Shown here in pieces: positions 6,354 through 8,055 of a stretch of 8,055 nucleotides of DNA; within the stretch, counting starts at the first letter, position 1; each line of letters begins with the position of its first letter. Source of the stretch: an uncultured Collinsella sp. (GTDB lineage: Bacteria > Actinomycetota > Coriobacteriia > Coriobacteriales > Coriobacteriaceae); the NCBI GenBank assembly GCA_900551195.1, contig URVD01000075.1:1-8055 (forward strand), given 5' to 3'. The position numbers were made by a program, and so were the translations under genes. Below the pieces are notes generated by a model. That model was not told the origin of the DNA. It worked only from the letters and a program-made list of their open reading frames with translations, and ran no database searches.

Positions 6354-6415
6354 CGTCCGGAGAGGGCCCTTACGGGACCGGACGAGCGCACAATCGCCAT
6401 CGATCGAAAGGATCG
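6354..6415 (+). promoter_or_regulatory. Structured 5' leader of rubrerythrin
   Basis: The leader holds two stem-loops. The first pairs CGTCCGG (6354-6360) with CCGGACG (6378-6384), with an inner CCC/GGG pairing (6367-6369 with 6374-6376). The second pairs CGATC (6401-6405) with GATCG (6411-6415), and its GAAAG loop plus the next G and A carries the AAAGGA ribosome binding site. There is no U-run after the first stem, so it is not a terminator. It may protect a highly expressed mRNA; a ligand-sensing role is not supported by any motif I know. Confidence 0.45.
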
Positions 6416-6419
6416 AATC

Positions 6420-6980
6420 ATGAAGTTTGTTTGCCCCGTTTGCGGTTATGTGGAAGAGTTCGACGGCGACCAGCTGCCCGAGGATTTTAAGTGCCCCCAG
6501 TGCGGCGTTCCCGGTTCTCGTTTCCTGAAGCAGGAGGAGGGTCAGCTCGAGTGGGCTGCCGAGCACGTCGTGGGCGTCGCCAAGATGGAGGGCGTCTCCG
6601 AGGACATCGTTGCCGACCTGCGCGCCAACTTTGAGGGCGAGTGCTCCGAGGTCGGTATGTACCTGGCCATGGCTCGCGTCGCTCATCGCGAGGGTTATCC
6701 CGAGATCGGCCTGTACTGGGAGAAGGCTGCCCACGAGGAGGCCGAGCACGCCGCCAAGTTCGCCGAGCTCCTGGGCGAGGTCGTGACCGACTCCACCAAG
6801 AAGAACCTCGAGATGCGCGTTGAGGCCGAGAACGGCGCCACCGCCGGCAAGACCGATCTTGCTAAGCGCGCCAAGGCCGCTGGCCTCGATGCCATCCACG
6901 ACACCGTGCACGAGATGGCTCGCGACGAGGCTCGCCACGGCAAGGCTTTCGCCGGCCTGCTCAAGCGCTACTTTGGCTAA
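6420..6980 (+). CDS. Reverse-type rubrerythrin (rubredoxin domain N-terminal)
   Basis: A 186-residue non-haem iron protein of oxidative-stress defence, reducing hydrogen peroxide with electrons passed through a rubredoxin centre. The rubredoxin-like Fe(Cys)4 site is at the N-terminus: CPVCG (C5, C8) and CPQCG (C25, C28). The ferritin-like di-iron domain follows: E74 in EGECSE, the E107-x-x-H110 pair in HEEAEHA, a glutamate near 137 in AENGATAGK, and E170-x-x-H173 in RDEARHG. Classical rubrerythrin has the reverse domain order. The frame is open further upstream, but the start at 6420 is chosen because AAAGGA lies 7 nt before it and the protein then opens directly with the rubredoxin knuckle. 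Codons are strongly restricted (GAG, GCC/GCT, AAG, CTG), indicating high expression. Monocistronic, with its own promoter, structured leader and terminator. Confidence 0.96.
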   Translation: MKFVCPVCGYVEEFDGDQLPEDFKCPQCGVPGSRFLKQEEGQLEWAAEHVVGVAKMEGVSEDIVADLRANFEGECSEVGMYLAMARVAHREGYPEIGLYWEKAAHEEAEHAAKFAELLGEVVTDSTKKNLEMRVEAENGATAGKTDLAKRAKAAGLDAIHDTVHEMARDEARHGKAFAGLLKRYFG

Positions 6981-7015
6981 GCCAACCGCTTGAGACATAA
7001 CCTCTAGCTCGATGA

Positions 7016-7045
7016 GGCCCGGACCGTATTGGTTCGGGCCTTTTT
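7016..7045 (+). terminator. Rho-independent terminator of rubrerythrin
   Basis: GGCCCGGACC (7016-7025) pairs with GGTTCGGGCC (7031-7040), with one G-T wobble, around a GTATT loop, followed by five T residues. It begins 35 nt after the rubrerythrin stop codon. Confidence 0.93.
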
Positions 7046-7111
7046 CGTGCCTCACGAACTTGTTAACGCCCTGAAATAGGACCGCCTTCGGCATCGGCTT
7101 CTCGTCAAAAA

Positions 7112-7234
7112 CTAAGTGAGTAGACTTTTTGGAACTTGCCGAGCAGACCATCCATATCACTTTATAAAGCCGCAGGTAAATGCCTTGTTGCAAAACGACC
7201 TAGTCGCCAAAGTGCCAAAAGTCTACTCACTTAG
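7112..7234. repeat. 123-bp element with 18-bp perfect terminal inverted repeats (MITE-like)
   Basis: CTAAGTGAGTAGACTTTT (7112-7129) is the exact reverse complement of 7217-7234. Allowing one extra T in the left arm, similarity continues inward through GG-A/C-ACTT to about 7137 and 7210. The 87-nt interior contains the perfect palindrome CTTTATAAAG (7160-7169) and a small CGAC-CTA-GTCG hairpin (7196-7206), but no coding potential. Both ends carry a TA one base in from the edge, which would fit a TA target duplication of mariner-type MITEs, but no longer duplication is seen. On the minus strand the left edge is followed by five U residues (7107-7111), so the folded element could also terminate the nuclease transcript. 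The right end encodes the last three residues and the stop of the nuclease gene. Confidence 0.7.
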
Positions 7235-8055
7235 ATTCGCAGCCGTCCACGATCGAGCCATTTTGTGTCTAACGGGCATCTTTCCGTCGATTACTCCCAA
7301 TTTTGTCCAGTCAACGAATAGTTCAGACCTGAGTAATGTCTCAGCCCTTTGCTCATCTGGGCTTTTATCACGATATTCAGCATCGAGCATCCTGCATACG
7401 GCCTTAACGATCGCGCGGAATCTATCCTCATCCGATATCTGTCTGTGTGTCAGGAGAAGCACATCGTAGCCCATGGCCTGAAGGGCCGTCATGCGGTCAG
7501 CGTCACGCAAGCCATCCCCTGCGCGTCCGTGCGAGGCCTTTCCCTGACATTCAATGGCCACCTGTCGCCTGCCGTCCGGCGAAGACAGAAGTAGGTCGAT
7601 ATATACACGGGACTTTCCCACAATCGCTCGAGCACTTGTGCTTAGCATCACTTCAACATTAAGCTCTATGTCGCAAAAGCCTACGCCTCCCAGGGATCGC
7701 GGCAGTGCAAGTAGCAAATACGCCTCGACCTCAAAAGGCGACGCGGCACCCAATGGAACAAGTTGCGACACCGTCCTAAATCGCTTGCCGTAACGCATCC
7801 CACAAACATCTGAGCAAAAACGGTCAAGGTCTTCGCCCAAAACCAAAGCGTCTCGACGCCATAAATTTGAGGCGGTGCCGTCCTCGGACGGGCAGCGCAC
7901 CCAACCGAACGTTGTCGAAATCGCACCCGAATCAATTGCACGCGAAAGCTCCGCCTCGAGTGCCGCCGGCAGGGCACACACCGCAAACAAACCGCACATC
8001 TCCGCCAATACGAAAAGAAGCTGGAGATCCGTCAGATGTCGCGACATGATGAATG
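7223..8055 (-). CDS. DUF559/PD-(D/E)XK-like endonuclease domain protein, 5' end outside window
   Basis: The frame is open to the window edge. The first visible ATG (8047) gives 274 residues, but the 8 nt before it hold no ribosome binding site and the frame continues, so the real start is probably outside. Residues about 95-225 look like a PD-(D/E)XK nuclease fold: helix SPFEVEAYLLLALP (E106/E108), then VYIDLLL (D151), VAIECQGK (E166, Q168, K170), H173, RDADRMTAL, and GYDVLLLTHRQI, the order seen in DUF559 and Vsr-like proteins. The residue two after E166 is Q rather than K, so activity may be altered or K170 may substitute. The upstream half (LAEMCGLFAV..., a cysteine-containing region) recalls a lineage-specific family of Coriobacteriia proteins; that is from memory. 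The C-terminal LSE and stop come from the inverted-repeat element. Its substrate and role are unknown; it may be a defence or mobile-element nuclease. Confidence 0.75.
   Translation of the reverse strand, partial: FIMSRHLTDLQLLFVLAEMCGLFAVCALPAALEAELSRAIDSGAISTTFGWVRCPSEDGTASNLWRRDALVLGEDLDRFCSDVCGMRYGKRFRTVSQLVPLGAASPFEVEAYLLLALPRSLGGVGFCDIELNVEVMLSTSARAIVGKSRVYIDLLLSSPDGRRQVAIECQGKASHGRAGDGLRDADRMTALQAMGYDVLLLTHRQISDEDRFRAIVKAVCRMLDAEYRDKSPDEQRAETLLRSELFVDWTKLGVIDGKMPVRHKMARSWTAANLSE

Noticed and set aside
6315..6419. In-frame upstream extension of rubrerythrin adding 35 residues
   Set aside because: The extension would cover the -10 element and the structured leader, its ATG has no ribosome binding site, and family members start at the MKFVCPVCG position.
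6309..7193. 294-residue minus-strand ORF opposite rubrerythrin
   Set aside because: It is the antisense frame left open by the restricted codon use of rubrerythrin, and it runs through the rubrerythrin terminator, promoter region and the inverted-repeat element.
7112..7234. Retron-type ncRNA defined by the terminal inverted repeats
   Set aside because: No reverse transcriptase frame is present nearby and the interior lacks a long msd-like hairpin; a MITE or terminator-like repeat explains it more simply.

Overview
The window looks like chromosomal DNA from a Coriobacteriia gut actinobacterium, most likely Collinsella or a close relative. The grounds are a moderately high G+C content, GC-ending codons, AGGAG-type ribosome binding sites, and gene families (reverse rubrerythrin, FucO-like alcohol dehydrogenase, a DUF559-like nuclease family) that I associate with that class. 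The genus is an inference from protein style; no rRNA or marker gene is present. Nearly everything is on the minus strand. The one clear plus-strand gene is a rubrerythrin.

Layout, left to right. A strong plus-strand terminator (29-66) closes a gene that lies outside the window, converging on a minus-strand DUF2130 coiled-coil protein (84-1841). Upstream of that gene sit two tandem hairpins: a classical intrinsic terminator (1900-1934) and a perfect 13-bp inverted repeat with an 11-nt loop (1937-1973) that looks like a dispersed palindromic repeat. A compact minus-strand cluster follows. In transcription order it runs HIRAN-domain protein (2802-3128), a 59-residue charge-polarised small protein (2604-2783), and a metallophosphoesterase (1992-2537). 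Upstream of the HIRAN gene is a 27-residue hydrophobic peptide gene (3365-3448) resembling holin-like type I toxins; its Shine-Dalgarno sequence lies in one arm of a hairpin.

The metabolic part is a two-gene minus-strand operon: an iron-dependent alcohol dehydrogenase (4943-6163) followed 9 nt later by an NAD(P)-dependent class-3-like aldehyde dehydrogenase (3554-4933). It ends in a long hairpin (3512-3545). Together the two enzymes can interconvert an alcohol, its aldehyde and the carboxylic acid. Divergent from the operon, across an AT-rich 256-nt spacer holding TGTTGA half-sites and a recognisable plus-strand promoter, is a reverse rubrerythrin (6420-6980) with its own terminator. Its strongly restricted codon choice suggests high expression, as expected for an anaerobe's peroxide defence.

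The right end holds a 123-bp element with 18-bp perfect terminal inverted repeats (7112-7234). One end of it supplies the last codons and the stop of a minus-strand, 5'-incomplete PD-(D/E)XK/DUF559-like nuclease (7223 to the window edge). The most promising leads are the toxin-like peptide locus, the inverted-repeat element fused to the nuclease 3' end, the orphan charge-polarised small protein beside the HIRAN gene, and the repeat with the GTGCCTGTCCC loop. No intergenic stretch exceeds 300 nt.
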